Assembly (NCBI GenBank): GCA_003602285.1
Contig: QZVU01000006.1
Coordinates: forward strand, 124,001 to 188,000
Direction: 5' to 3'
Source: Arthrobacter frigidicola
GTDB taxonomy: Bacteria > Actinomycetota > Actinomycetes > Actinomycetales > Micrococcaceae
Length of the DNA: 64,000 bases
Positions 33,516-41,556 of the stretch are shown one piece after another (the stretch's first letter is position 1; every line of letters starts with the position of its first letter). The notes below the pieces were generated by a model. That model was not told the DNA's origin, searched no databases, and worked only from the letters and a program-made list of their open reading frames with translations. A program made the position numbers and the translations under genes.

Positions 33516-34598
33516 ATGGCGGACATTACCATCTCCCACCTCGTCAAGACCTATCCCGGCGCCACCGAGCGGGCCACCGACGACGTGTCGCTCGACATCA
33601 CCGACGGCGACTTCACCGTCCTGCTCGGCCCCTCGGGCTGCGGCAAGACGACCCTCCTGCGCATGCTCGCCGGACTCGAACTGCCCGACAGCGGATCCAT
33701 CGCCGTCGGCGGCAAGGATGTCACCTACCTCCCGCCGAACAAGCGCAACATGTCGATGGTGTTCCAGTCGTACGCTGTCTTCCCCCACCGCAAGGTCCGC
33801 TACAACATCGGCTTCGGTCTCTCCATGGCGAAGAAGCCTAAGGAGGAGATCGATCGGAAGGTCGCTTGGGCCGCCGACCTGCTGCAGCTCGGCCCCTACC
33901 TGGACCGTCTGCCCGCCCAGCTCTCCGGCGGCCAGCGCCAGCGCGTCGCCGTCGCCCGTGCCATCGTGATGGACGCCGACGTCCTCCTCATGGACGAACC
34001 CCTTTCCAACCTCGACGCCCTGCTGCGTCTCAACTTCCGATCGGAGCTGAAGAAAATCGTCAAGGATCTCAAGACGACGACCGTTTACGTCACCCATGAC
34101 CAGAGCGAGGCACTTTCCCTGGGTGACCGCGTGGCCGTCATGCGGAAGGGACAGATCGCCCAGCTGGGTGATCCGCTCGATGTCTACGATGCACCGGCGG
34201 ACCGGTTCGTGGGCGGCTTCATCGGCTCGCCGCCGATGAACTTCATCAAGGCGGCGGTCTCCGGTGACGGCGGCGCACTGATCGTTGGCGACCAGCGCCT
34301 GCGTGCACCGTCCCTGCTGCAGTCCTACTCGAGCACCGACGTCCTGCTGGGAGTCCGCGCCGAAAACGTCGCCGTCGACACCCAGCGCTCCTCAGGGGAC
34401 GTCCCGGGAACGGTCCTGGTGGTCGAACCGATGGGCTCCTCGATCCTGCTCACGGTGGAGGTGGAGGGCCAGACCATCAAGGTCCAGGCACCGCCGACCT
34501 TCCGCACCTCCCCCGGCGCCACTATCTGGCTGACCTTCTCCCCGAACAGCATGCGGTTCTACGACAGCGAAACCGCGATGGCGCTGGTGGCACGATGA
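33516..34598 (+). CDS. Dedicated ABC transporter ATPase (UgpC/MalK-like)
   Basis: A 360-residue ATP-binding subunit. Walker A is GPSGCGKTT at about 39-47, the Q-loop region FQSYAVFPHRK follows, the signature LSGGQRQRVA is at about 134-143, Walker B VLLMDEPLSNLDA at 154-166, and the H-loop TVYVTHDQSEA near 191. A C-terminal TOBE domain (GVRAENVAVDTQ) completes it. GAAGGAG precedes the start. Having its own ATPase is notable, since the other two sugar cassettes here lack one. Confidence 0.92.
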   Translation: MADITISHLVKTYPGATERATDDVSLDITDGDFTVLLGPSGCGKTTLLRMLAGLELPDSGSIAVGGKDVTYLPPNKRNMSMVFQSYAVFPHRKVRYNIGFGLSMAKKPKEEIDRKVAWAADLLQLGPYLDRLPAQLSGGQRQRVAVARAIVMDADVLLMDEPLSNLDALLRLNFRSELKKIVKDLKTTTVYVTHDQSEALSLGDRVAVMRKGQIAQLGDPLDVYDAPADRFVGGFIGSPPMNFIKAAVSGDGGALIVGDQRLRAPSLLQSYSSTDVLLGVRAENVAVDTQRSSGDVPGTVLVVEPMGSSILLTVEVEGQTIKVQAPPTFRTSPGATIWLTFSPNSMRFYDSETAMALVAR

Positions 34599-35956
34599 TC
34601 ACCGAAACCCTCAGCACGGCAGAGCTGCGCGCCGCCGCCATCGAAGTCCTGCGCGTGAACGACCTGGGCACCATGACCACGGCCGCGCCAAACCTCTACC
34701 CGCACATGTGGAGCTGGGATGCGGCCTTCATCTCCATCGGTCTGGCCCGCGTCAGCGTTCCCCGCGCCATCACCGAGCTCCGGACGCTCCTGGCCGCCCA
34801 GTGGTCAACCGGCATGATCCCCCACATTGTCTTCACCGACGACGACACCGGCTACTTCCCCGGGTTCGACCGCTGGGGAACCGCCAACGCCGCGGCGCTG
34901 CCGCCGGGGACCCGGAGCAGCGGAATCTGCCAGCCGCCGGTCCATGCGATCGCCCTGCGCCACATCCTCGACCGCGCCCGCGAGAACGGCGGAAGCGACC
35001 AGCAGGCCGCCGAGGCCTTCCTTGCCGAGTCCTTCGACGGCTGGCTCGCCTGGCACCACTGGCTGGCCACCGTCCGGGACCCCGACGGCGTGGGCCTCGT
35101 TGAGATCCACCACGGCTGGGAATCGGGCTTCGACAATTCTCCGCGCTGGGACGGGCCCTACTCCCGGGTCGTCCCCGGGGAGGTCGAGCCGTTCACGCGC
35201 CGGGACACCCTGCACGTCGCCCATGCCAGCGAGCGCCCCGACGACGCCGAGTACACCAAGTACCTCTGGCTCGTCCAGCAGATGGCCTCGGTCCGGTTCG
35301 ACGACGACGCGGTCCGCGAGACGGTCGACTTCCGGGTCCGCGACGTGTTCTTCTCGGGCATTATGGCCGCTTCGAGTGAGGTGCTTGCCGGGCTCGGGGA
35401 CGAACTCGGCCGCACCGGAGAGGCCGCCGAGCTCCGGGAGCTGGCCGAACGGTTCCGTGCCGGAGTGGCCTCAACGGTCGATCCCGCCACCGGCCTGGCC
35501 CGTGACTACGATGTGCTGGCCGGCGAGTGGATCTCCACGGACACTGTCTCCGGCTTCGCACCGCTGGTGGCCGGCGGCGACCCCGGCCTGCTCGAGCGCC
35601 AGCGCGACCTGCTCCGGGGACCGCACTGGATGGGACACCCGGACCTGCGGTTCCCGCTGCCGCCCTCCACCTCTCCCTCGAGCACGGCATTCCGCCCCCG
35701 CACCTACTGGCGCGGACCGGTCTGGCCCTTCCTCAACCTGCTCCTGGGCTGGGCCAGCGCCCGCGACGGCCAGGAACACCTCTATGGAAGCCTGCGCTCG
35801 GCCTCGCTGGACCAGATCTCGGACCTGAAGTTCGCCGAATACTACGATCCCCTGACCGGAACGCCGCTGGGCAGCTTCGCCCAGGCGTGGACGGCCGCGG
35901 CGGCCCTCGAATGGATCGGTGCACCCGGCGGAACAGATCCGGATACCCCGTCATGA
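34595..35956 (+). CDS. ggh: Glucosylglycerate hydrolase (GH63), or mannosylglycerate hydrolase
   Basis: A 453-residue (alpha/alpha)6-barrel glycosidase without signal peptide, so it acts on imported substrate. MWSWDAAFISIGLARVS, QWSTGMIPHIVF, QPPVHAIALRHIL, HGWESGFDNSPRWD (Asp180) and FAEYYDPLTGTPLGS (Glu415) follow mycobacterial glucosylglycerate hydrolase closely as I recall it; Asp180 and Glu415 would be the catalytic acid and base. Expected reaction: glucosylglycerate to glucose and glycerate. Mannosylglycerate hydrolases are in the same family, so the sugar is not certain. Coupled by ATGA to both neighbours, one of them a glycerate kinase, which supports the glycerate product. Confidence 0.85.
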   Translation: MITETLSTAELRAAAIEVLRVNDLGTMTTAAPNLYPHMWSWDAAFISIGLARVSVPRAITELRTLLAAQWSTGMIPHIVFTDDDTGYFPGFDRWGTANAAALPPGTRSSGICQPPVHAIALRHILDRARENGGSDQQAAEAFLAESFDGWLAWHHWLATVRDPDGVGLVEIHHGWESGFDNSPRWDGPYSRVVPGEVEPFTRRDTLHVAHASERPDDAEYTKYLWLVQQMASVRFDDDAVRETVDFRVRDVFFSGIMAASSEVLAGLGDELGRTGEAAELRELAERFRAGVASTVDPATGLARDYDVLAGEWISTDTVSGFAPLVAGGDPGLLERQRDLLRGPHWMGHPDLRFPLPPSTSPSSTAFRPRTYWRGPVWPFLNLLLGWASARDGQEHLYGSLRSASLDQISDLKFAEYYDPLTGTPLGSFAQAWTAAAALEWIGAPGGTDPDTPS

Positions 35957-37101
35957 GAACCGTCCTCGTCGCCAGTGACAAGTTCAAGGGCTCCCTGGGC
36001 GCCCCCGGCGTGTGCGCCGCCGTCGGCCGCGGCCTGACGGCGCACCGCCCGGACCTGCGGGTGGTGCGCATGCCCATCGCTGACGGCGGGGACGGAACCC
36101 TCGATGCCGCCGTTGGTGCCGGTTACGCCCGGCGGGAGGTGATGGTCACCGGCCCCACCGGGCAACGGCTGGCCGCTGCTTTCGCCTGGCAGGAGGAGAC
36201 GGCCACGGCCGTCGTCGAGATGGCCCAGGCTTCGGGGCTCGAAAGGCTGCCCGGTGGAGTACCCGCTCCGCTGGCCGCCACAACCTACGGCACCGGCGAG
36301 CTGGTGCGGGCCGCTCTCGACGCCGGCGCCAGCCGGATCATCCTCGGTGTCGGCGGCAGCGCCTCGACCGACGGAGGCCTCGGCTTCCTTGAGGCGCTCG
36401 GCGCCCTCGCCGTCAACCGCCGCGGCCGCGCGCTCGGGCGCGGCGGCGGGGCCCTGGCCGACCTGGGTCGGCTCGACTTCACGACGCTCGATGCCCGGCT
36501 CGCCACCTGCCAGGTGATCCTCGCAACCGACGTCGACAACCCCCTCCTCGGGCCCCGGGGCGCGGCAGCGGTGTACGGGCCCCAGAAGGGCGCCTCGCCC
36601 GCCGACGTCGCCGCCCTCGAGGACGGGCTCCGGCACTACGCCGACGCCGTTCACCGTGCCTGCGGGTCCGACCCTAACGCCAGCGGGGCGCCCGGAGCCG
36701 GGGCTGCCGGCGGGCTCGGCTTTGCCGCGCTGGCGGTCCTTGAGGCCACCACCCGGCCCGGGGTCGACGTCGTCCTCGAACTCGTCGGGTTCGCCGACGT
36801 ACTCGCCGGGCTGGGCGAGGGTGACCTGGTGATCACCGGTGAAGGCTCCCTCGACGCCCAGACCCTCAGCGGCAAGGCACCGGCCGGGGTGGCCCGTGCC
36901 GCCCTGGCGCGCGGCCTGCCCGTCGCCGCGGTCTGCGGGCGGCGGACCCTCACCACCGAGGAACTGCAGGGACTCGGAATCGCCCGCGCCTACGCACTGA
37001 CCGAACTGGAACAGGACCTGCAGAAATCCATCCGCAACGCCGACGCCCTGCTGGGCACTCTCGGCCACCGGATCGCCGAAGACTGGTTCCCCGCGGCCTG
37101 A
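35953..37101 (+). CDS. Glycerate kinase (GarK/GlxK family)
   Basis: A 382-residue kinase of the class that phosphorylates D-glycerate, usually to 2-phosphoglycerate. VASDKFKGSL at residues 6-15, PIADGGDGTLDA at about 43-54, and GVGGSASTDGGLGFLEALG near 130 are its diagnostic motifs. The ATG at 35953 overlaps the hydrolase stop by 4 nt. It would feed the glycerate released by the hydrolase into lower glycolysis. Confidence 0.93.
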   Translation: MRTVLVASDKFKGSLGAPGVCAAVGRGLTAHRPDLRVVRMPIADGGDGTLDAAVGAGYARREVMVTGPTGQRLAAAFAWQEETATAVVEMAQASGLERLPGGVPAPLAATTYGTGELVRAALDAGASRIILGVGGSASTDGGLGFLEALGALAVNRRGRALGRGGGALADLGRLDFTTLDARLATCQVILATDVDNPLLGPRGAAAVYGPQKGASPADVAALEDGLRHYADAVHRACGSDPNASGAPGAGAAGGLGFAALAVLEATTRPGVDVVLELVGFADVLAGLGEGDLVITGEGSLDAQTLSGKAPAGVARAALARGLPVAAVCGRRTLTTEELQGLGIARAYALTELEQDLQKSIRNADALLGTLGHRIAEDWFPAA

Positions 37102-37168
37102 CCCGGCGCGGGGCCGGAGGGCCGATCGGCCTGCGGTAGGCTGGACGACCGAACAGGAGGGGACGGAA

Positions 37169-38344
37169 ATGGCTGTTGAGCGTGTGCCAGCAGGGCTGGG
37201 TGGGGCCGCCTCCCACGGCAGCCTCCTTGACCTGATCCGTTCCACCGGCGGCCTGTCCCGCCAGCAGCTGCTGGCGGCCACCGGCATGTCGCGTGCCACC
37301 CTCTACGAACGCCTCGATGCCCTGGTGCGCCGCGGCCTGGTCTACGAGGCGGAACCGCTCGAGGCCACCGGCGGACGCCGCTCCCGCAAGATCCGGTTCG
37401 ACGACCGGGGACGCGTCGTCCTCGCCTTCGCCCTCGGCCAGACCCATGCCACGGTCAGCGTCACCGACACCGCGGGCCGGCAGTTGCGCACCCGTACGCT
37501 GGCCCACCGGATCTCCGAACCGGCCGACACCGTCCTGGGGCCGCTGCTGGCGGCCGGGGCCGAACTGCTGGAGCAGGAAACCTCAGAGATCCTCACCGGC
37601 GTGGGGGTGAGCCTGCCCTCCCCGGTCGAGGCGGCCACCGGCCACGTGGTCCACTCGACGACGATCCCCGGCTGGCCGCCGGACGCCGTCGTGACCGCCA
37701 TCTCCGGGCGCTGGCCGGTGCCCATCGTTATCGAGAACGACGCACGGACCGCGGCGCTGGGCGAACGCGGGACCGACGCCGAAACCCTCGTCTACGTCAA
37801 GGTCGCCACAGGCATCGGCTGCGGAATCGTTGTGGACGGCTCGATCCTTCACGGCGCCCACGGCGCGGCGGGCGACATCGGCCATATCCGCGTCGCCCCC
37901 AACGGACCGGTGTGCAGCTGCGGCCGGCACGGCTGCCTTGCCACCTTCAGTTCGGGGCGCTCCCTAGGCCTGAAGCTCGGTCCGGCCGGCTACCCCACCC
38001 TCCCGGAGATCAGCGCCGCCGCCCGGAGGGATGAACCGGTGGTGATCGACGCACTGACGGCGGCCGCCGACGTTATGGGCCGGGCACTTGCGACGACCGT
38101 CACCACCATCAACCCCGACCGGCTGGTCCTCGGCGGCACCATCGGGGTGCTCCCCGCGTTCGTCGACCAGGTGCGGGAGCGGGTGCTTTCCGACGTCGTC
38201 GGACGGATCGCCGAGGGCCTCACCGTCGAAGGCGGATCGGCGGGCGACGATGCCGCTCTGGAGGGGCTCACCACCCTGGTGATGCGGAAGGTCTTCGCCC
38301 CCGCGGCTATCGACGGATTCCTGCTGCAGTACTCGCTCAGCTAG
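37169..38344 (+). CDS. ROK-family transcriptional regulator
   Basis: A 391-residue NagC/XylR-like regulator. The N-terminal winged helix-turn-helix is at about 25-60 (LSRQQLLAATGMSRATLYERLDALVRRGL). The kinase-like domain keeps the zinc motif CSCGRHGC and ENDARTAALGE. AGGAGGGG precedes the start. It lies 67 bp downstream of glycerate kinase, so it may be in the same operon and control it; the sensed sugar could be the imported glucoside or released glucose. Confidence 0.9.
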   Translation: MAVERVPAGLGGAASHGSLLDLIRSTGGLSRQQLLAATGMSRATLYERLDALVRRGLVYEAEPLEATGGRRSRKIRFDDRGRVVLAFALGQTHATVSVTDTAGRQLRTRTLAHRISEPADTVLGPLLAAGAELLEQETSEILTGVGVSLPSPVEAATGHVVHSTTIPGWPPDAVVTAISGRWPVPIVIENDARTAALGERGTDAETLVYVKVATGIGCGIVVDGSILHGAHGAAGDIGHIRVAPNGPVCSCGRHGCLATFSSGRSLGLKLGPAGYPTLPEISAAARRDEPVVIDALTAAADVMGRALATTVTTINPDRLVLGGTIGVLPAFVDQVRERVLSDVVGRIAEGLTVEGGSAGDDAALEGLTTLVMRKVFAPAAIDGFLLQYSLS

Positions 38345-38381
38345 CGCGACCAGCGCCCGCAGCAGCGCCCCCGAAGGCGGC

Positions 38382-39116
38382 TCAGCTCACCGCGTACCGG
38401 CGGACGAAGTTGCGCAGGATCCGGGCGGGGTGATCCACCCGCAGACCGCGGGCCCGCCGCATATAGTCTTCGGCCTCCTCGGGCGGGAAGTACCCGGCGT
38501 TGCGGTAGATCGAAATCCGTTCCACCAGGGCCTCGACGTCGAGCTCCGGATGGAACTGGGTGGCGTAGAGGTTTTCCTTGATCCGAAACATCTGAATGGG
38601 ACAGGCCGGTGACGAGGCAAGGACCACCGCCCCCCGCGGAGGGGTGGCACAGGCTTCTTTATGGCCGACGAACGCGGTGAAGGCCTCCGGCACGCCCTCG
38701 AGCAGCGGATCCTCGGCGCCCGCTCCGCTGAGCGTCACCGTCGCGGCGCCGACCGGCTCACCGAAGGTCCGATCGATCACCGCCCCCTGGTGCCGGCCCA
38801 GCGTTCCCACGCCGTAACAGGCACCCAGGAACGGAAAGTCCTCCGCCACGACCTCATCGAGGAGGGTGCCGAGTTCCCGCTCGACCCGGCGCTGCTCGGC
38901 CGATTTCTCCTCCTCGGGATCTGACGAGTTGTAGGGGCTGCCGCCGACAAAGATCCCGGAATACCGCTCCAGGTCGATCGGCGGAAGCGGTCCCTGCTCC
39001 ACCCTCACCCGGTGGAGGTCGTCCGGTGCGAGTCCGCCGAAGCGCAGGAAGCCCTGATATTCGCCCTCGGCGGCAGCGTCGTCGGCACGGGTGGCCAGCA
39101 GGAGAAACGGTTTCAC
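38382..39116 (-). CDS. Class I glutamine amidotransferase-like protein
   Basis: A 244-residue GATase1 domain. FLGACYGVGTLG carries the nucleophilic cysteine, HKEACATPP and ATQFHPELD the histidine-containing triad segment. It resembles GMP-synthase-like GATases without the synthetase domain, so its partner or substrate is unknown. The GTG at 39116 is chosen because a -10 TAGCAT lies 7 nt upstream (leaderless); the longer reading to 39734 is out of character. Confidence 0.83.
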   Translation of the reverse strand: MKPFLLLATRADDAAAEGEYQGFLRFGGLAPDDLHRVRVEQGPLPPIDLERYSGIFVGGSPYNSSDPEEEKSAEQRRVERELGTLLDEVVAEDFPFLGACYGVGTLGRHQGAVIDRTFGEPVGAATVTLSGAGAEDPLLEGVPEAFTAFVGHKEACATPPRGAVVLASSPACPIQMFRIKENLYATQFHPELDVEALVERISIYRNAGYFPPEEAEDYMRRARGLRVDHPARILRNFVRRYAVS

Positions 39117-39123
39117 CCCTCGA

Positions 39124-39129
39124 ATGCTA
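39124..39129 (-). promoter_or_regulatory. -10 box of the amidotransferase gene (leaderless)
   Basis: On the minus strand TAGCAT ends 7 nt before the GTG start at 39116. Confidence 0.5.
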
Positions 39130-39311
39130 CTGCTTTCCACACGGGGCCGCCGGGCCGGACCACCCGGACGCGCCAGCTTCCCCCACGGGGTGGTCCGGGC
39201 CGATCGGTGCAAGAATTGAAAGGAAAGCGAAAGGACAACGGGCCCGCCGACAGGCGCCGGCAGCCGCGCGAGCGGACCCTGGTGCCCGGCCCTTCCGATT
39301 GAGGACAGCCA

Positions 39312-39674
39312 ATGGACGCAGGGCAGAACGGCAGCGCAGGCGCGGAGGCCCCGCTGCGGGTGATGAATGTCCCCGAACGCCGCCGCTACGAACTTGTCGA
39401 AGAGGGGGCGGGCATCATTGGCTTCACCGACTATCGAGTGCGCCCGTCCTCCAACCAGATCCTGCTCCTCCACACCGAGGTCGACCGCGCCTACTCCGGC
39501 CGCGGACTCGGAGCACAACTTGCCCGCTTCGCCCTCGACGACGCCGGCGCGAGCGGCCTGCGGATCGTTCCGCTGTGTCCCTACATCGCGACCTACCTCC
39601 GCACCCACCATGAATGGGACCACCTCATCGACACGCCAGCCACCTCCGCCCAACCGGAAGCAGATCCTTCGTGA
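39312..39674 (+). CDS. GNAT acetyltransferase, YjdJ/GtnB type
   Basis: A 120-residue short GNAT. The fold-defining strand is IIGFTDYRVRPSSNQILLLHTEVD, followed by the acetyl-CoA loop RAYSGRGLGAQLARFALDDA and PLCPYIATYLRTHHEW, typical of the N-acetyltransferase (YjdJ) family that acts on small molecules. GAGGACAGCC precedes the start. It overlaps the AhpD-like gene by GTGA, so the two are coupled. Confidence 0.85.
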   Translation: MDAGQNGSAGAEAPLRVMNVPERRRYELVEEGAGIIGFTDYRVRPSSNQILLLHTEVDRAYSGRGLGAQLARFALDDAGASGLRIVPLCPYIATYLRTHHEWDHLIDTPATSAQPEADPS

Positions 39675-40147
39675 CCACCGATTCCCAGCACCGCACCGCC
39701 CGCCGCGTCTTCCTCGATAAGGAAGACCCCGCACTCTTCCGCGCCCTCAACGGCCTGGCCCTGAAGGTCAAGGAAACGGCCGAAGCAGCGGGCATCGGCG
39801 CGGAGCTCTCGGAACTGATCAAGGTCAGGGTCTCCCAGCTCAACGGCTGCGCCTACTGCCTTGACGTCCACACGGAAGAGGCCCTCGCGGCGGGGGTTTC
39901 TCAACGCAGGCTGTCGGTGCTTCCAGCCTGGCGCGACACCGAACTGTTCAGCGAGCAGGAGCGGGCGGGCCTCGCGCTTGCCGAGAGCGCCACGCTGCTT
40001 CCTCCCTCGGAGGTCCTCGATGAGGAACACTCGAAGGCACGGAAGGTCCTGAGCGACGCCGAGTTCTCGGCGGTGAACTGGATCGCCCTCACCATTGGGG
40101 TGTTCAACCGCATCTCAATCATCAGCCGCCATCCCGTTCGGGAGTAG
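39671..40147 (+). CDS. AhpD-like/carboxymuconolactone decarboxylase-family protein
   Basis: A 158-residue helical protein of the CMD family. The CxxC redox pair is Cys60 and Cys63 in NGCAYCLDVHT with His67, the AhpD peroxidase arrangement. The GTG start at 39671 overlaps the preceding GNAT stop by 4 nt (GTGA). The function is probably thiol-dependent peroxide or alkyl-hydroperoxide reduction. Confidence 0.85.
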   Translation: MTTDSQHRTARRVFLDKEDPALFRALNGLALKVKETAEAAGIGAELSELIKVRVSQLNGCAYCLDVHTEEALAAGVSQRRLSVLPAWRDTELFSEQERAGLALAESATLLPPSEVLDEEHSKARKVLSDAEFSAVNWIALTIGVFNRISIISRHPVRE

Positions 40148-40183
40148 CGGGTCTCTTCCGGGCCGTCCGGCGTGACAGGGCGT

Positions 40184-40220
40184 GTCAAGAATTTGACGGG
40201 GTAGTAAAGGCGCATAGGCT
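40184..40220 (+). promoter_or_regulatory. Promoter of the XRE-TPR gene with an overlapping inverted repeat
   Basis: TTGACG (40193-40198) and TAGGCT (40215-40220) with a 16-nt spacer. GTCAA-GAAT-TTGAC at 40184-40197 overlaps the -35 and is an operator candidate. Confidence 0.5.
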
Positions 40221-40262
40221 GTCCCCGGGGGCGCACCGGGCTCCCCCGGGGGAGGAATTGGC

Positions 40263-41486
40263 ATGGCATTCGGCGACGAGCTGAGGAGCGCCCGCACGGC
40301 GAAGAAACTCACCCAAAGCGAGCTCGGAGCCGGCCGTTACTCGGCGAGTTACGTTTCGCTCCTCGAAAGTGGCCAGCGCCAGCCCAGCAAGGAAATGGCC
40401 TGGCATTTCGCCGACCTGCTCCAGCTCGACCCGCAGACCGTCCTTGGCTGGATCCGAACCGGGCCCGCCGACGACGGCGGTGCACTCGCCGCCGCCCTGC
40501 AGCACGCCCAGAACGCCTGGGACCTCAAGGACTACGCCCTCGCGGCCTCCGAGTCCGAATATGTGGCCAGCCTGGCCCGCGAGCAGTCGAATTCGGCGAT
40601 CTGGTGGCACTTCACCAATCTCCAGGCCGAGGCATACTCGGCCCTGCGGCGCCCCGACCTTGCGGAGGAGACGCTCACCGAACTGCTCGCCCACCCCCTG
40701 ACCGGTGAGTGGCCCGAGCTCGAGGCGACCGTGCTGAGCGCGCTCTCCGTTGCGAAACGCGCCACCGGAGCCCTCGACGAGGCGATCACCCTCGCCCGCT
40801 CCGCCGTCGCCGCCGCGTCCTCACTCCCCGACCACTCGGTGACCCGCCTCAAATGCGGATTCATCCTCGTGGCTGCCCTTTCGGTTCGGGGGGACTACGA
40901 AGAGGCCTGGGAGGAAGCCCTTCCACTCACCGACCTCTCAACGGTTCCGGGCCTGTCCTCCCCAACGATCGGAAGGGCCGGCTGGGTGGTCGGCAATATC
41001 GCGTTTCGCCGCGGCGATGTGGAGACCGGCCTGGCCCAGCACGCCATCGCGGCACAGCACCTCACCCCCCACACCGACGTGGGGCTCTGGGCGCACTTCA
41101 ATCGGGCCACGGCCTCGGCACGCCTCCTTGCCGGCATCTCGGACGATGCCGTCGAACAGTGCCTCGCCAACGCCGATCTTGGGTTCCGCATCGCCGGCAC
41201 GGACTCCGAACGGTCCGAACTGCTGCTCGCCCGGGCGCACCTCCAGTCGCTGCGCGGCGACCTCGGTGCCGCCTATGCACTCATCGAACAGGTGAAGGAC
41301 CCGGAGGACCTCGAGTTCGAATCCGCAGGCCTGAGGGAGCGCCTCCTCGGCCAGTACTACGCCAGCGTGGACGCACCGGCGCCGGCCCGCAGGCACTACC
41401 TCCGGGCGGCCAAGCACTACTCCGACGCAGGGGACCCCGAAACCGCCTCCGAGGTCCTCAACGAACTGCTGGACACCAGCCTCTGA
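40263..41486 (+). CDS. XRE-type regulator with TPR repeats
   Basis: A 407-residue protein with an N-terminal helix-turn-helix (ELRSARTAKKLTQSELGAGRYSASYVSLLESGQRQPS, about 5-42) and then alpha-helical tetratricopeptide-like repeats to the end (for example ALAASESEYVASLAREQ, EEAWEEALPLTD, ARRHYLRAAKHYSDAGDPETASEVL). The architecture suggests sensing through the repeats, as in Rgg/PlcR-type or Streptomyces NsdA-like regulators. GGGGAGGA precedes the start. No partner peptide gene is recognised. Confidence 0.8.
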   Translation: MAFGDELRSARTAKKLTQSELGAGRYSASYVSLLESGQRQPSKEMAWHFADLLQLDPQTVLGWIRTGPADDGGALAAALQHAQNAWDLKDYALAASESEYVASLAREQSNSAIWWHFTNLQAEAYSALRRPDLAEETLTELLAHPLTGEWPELEATVLSALSVAKRATGALDEAITLARSAVAAASSLPDHSVTRLKCGFILVAALSVRGDYEEAWEEALPLTDLSTVPGLSSPTIGRAGWVVGNIAFRRGDVETGLAQHAIAAQHLTPHTDVGLWAHFNRATASARLLAGISDDAVEQCLANADLGFRIAGTDSERSELLLARAHLQSLRGDLGAAYALIEQVKDPEDLEFESAGLRERLLGQYYASVDAPAPARRHYLRAAKHYSDAGDPETASEVLNELLDTSL

Positions 41487-41504
41487 CCCGCAGCTTAATG
41501 GAAA

Positions 41505-41541
41505 CCGCCCGCCCACCGGCTCAATGCAGGTGGGCGGGCGG
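41505..41541. terminator. Bidirectional terminator between convergent genes
   Basis: CCGCCCGCCCACC pairs perfectly with GGTGGGCGGGCGG across an 11-nt loop, between stops at 41486 (+) and 41557 (-). Confidence 0.8.
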
Positions 41542-41556
41542 AAGCTGAACGGCGGC

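Noticed and set aside
37120-37131. GGCCGATCGGCC palindrome before the ROK gene
   Set aside because: It lies close to the glycerate kinase stop in a GC-rich gap and could be chance; it does not match the operator candidate at 30311.
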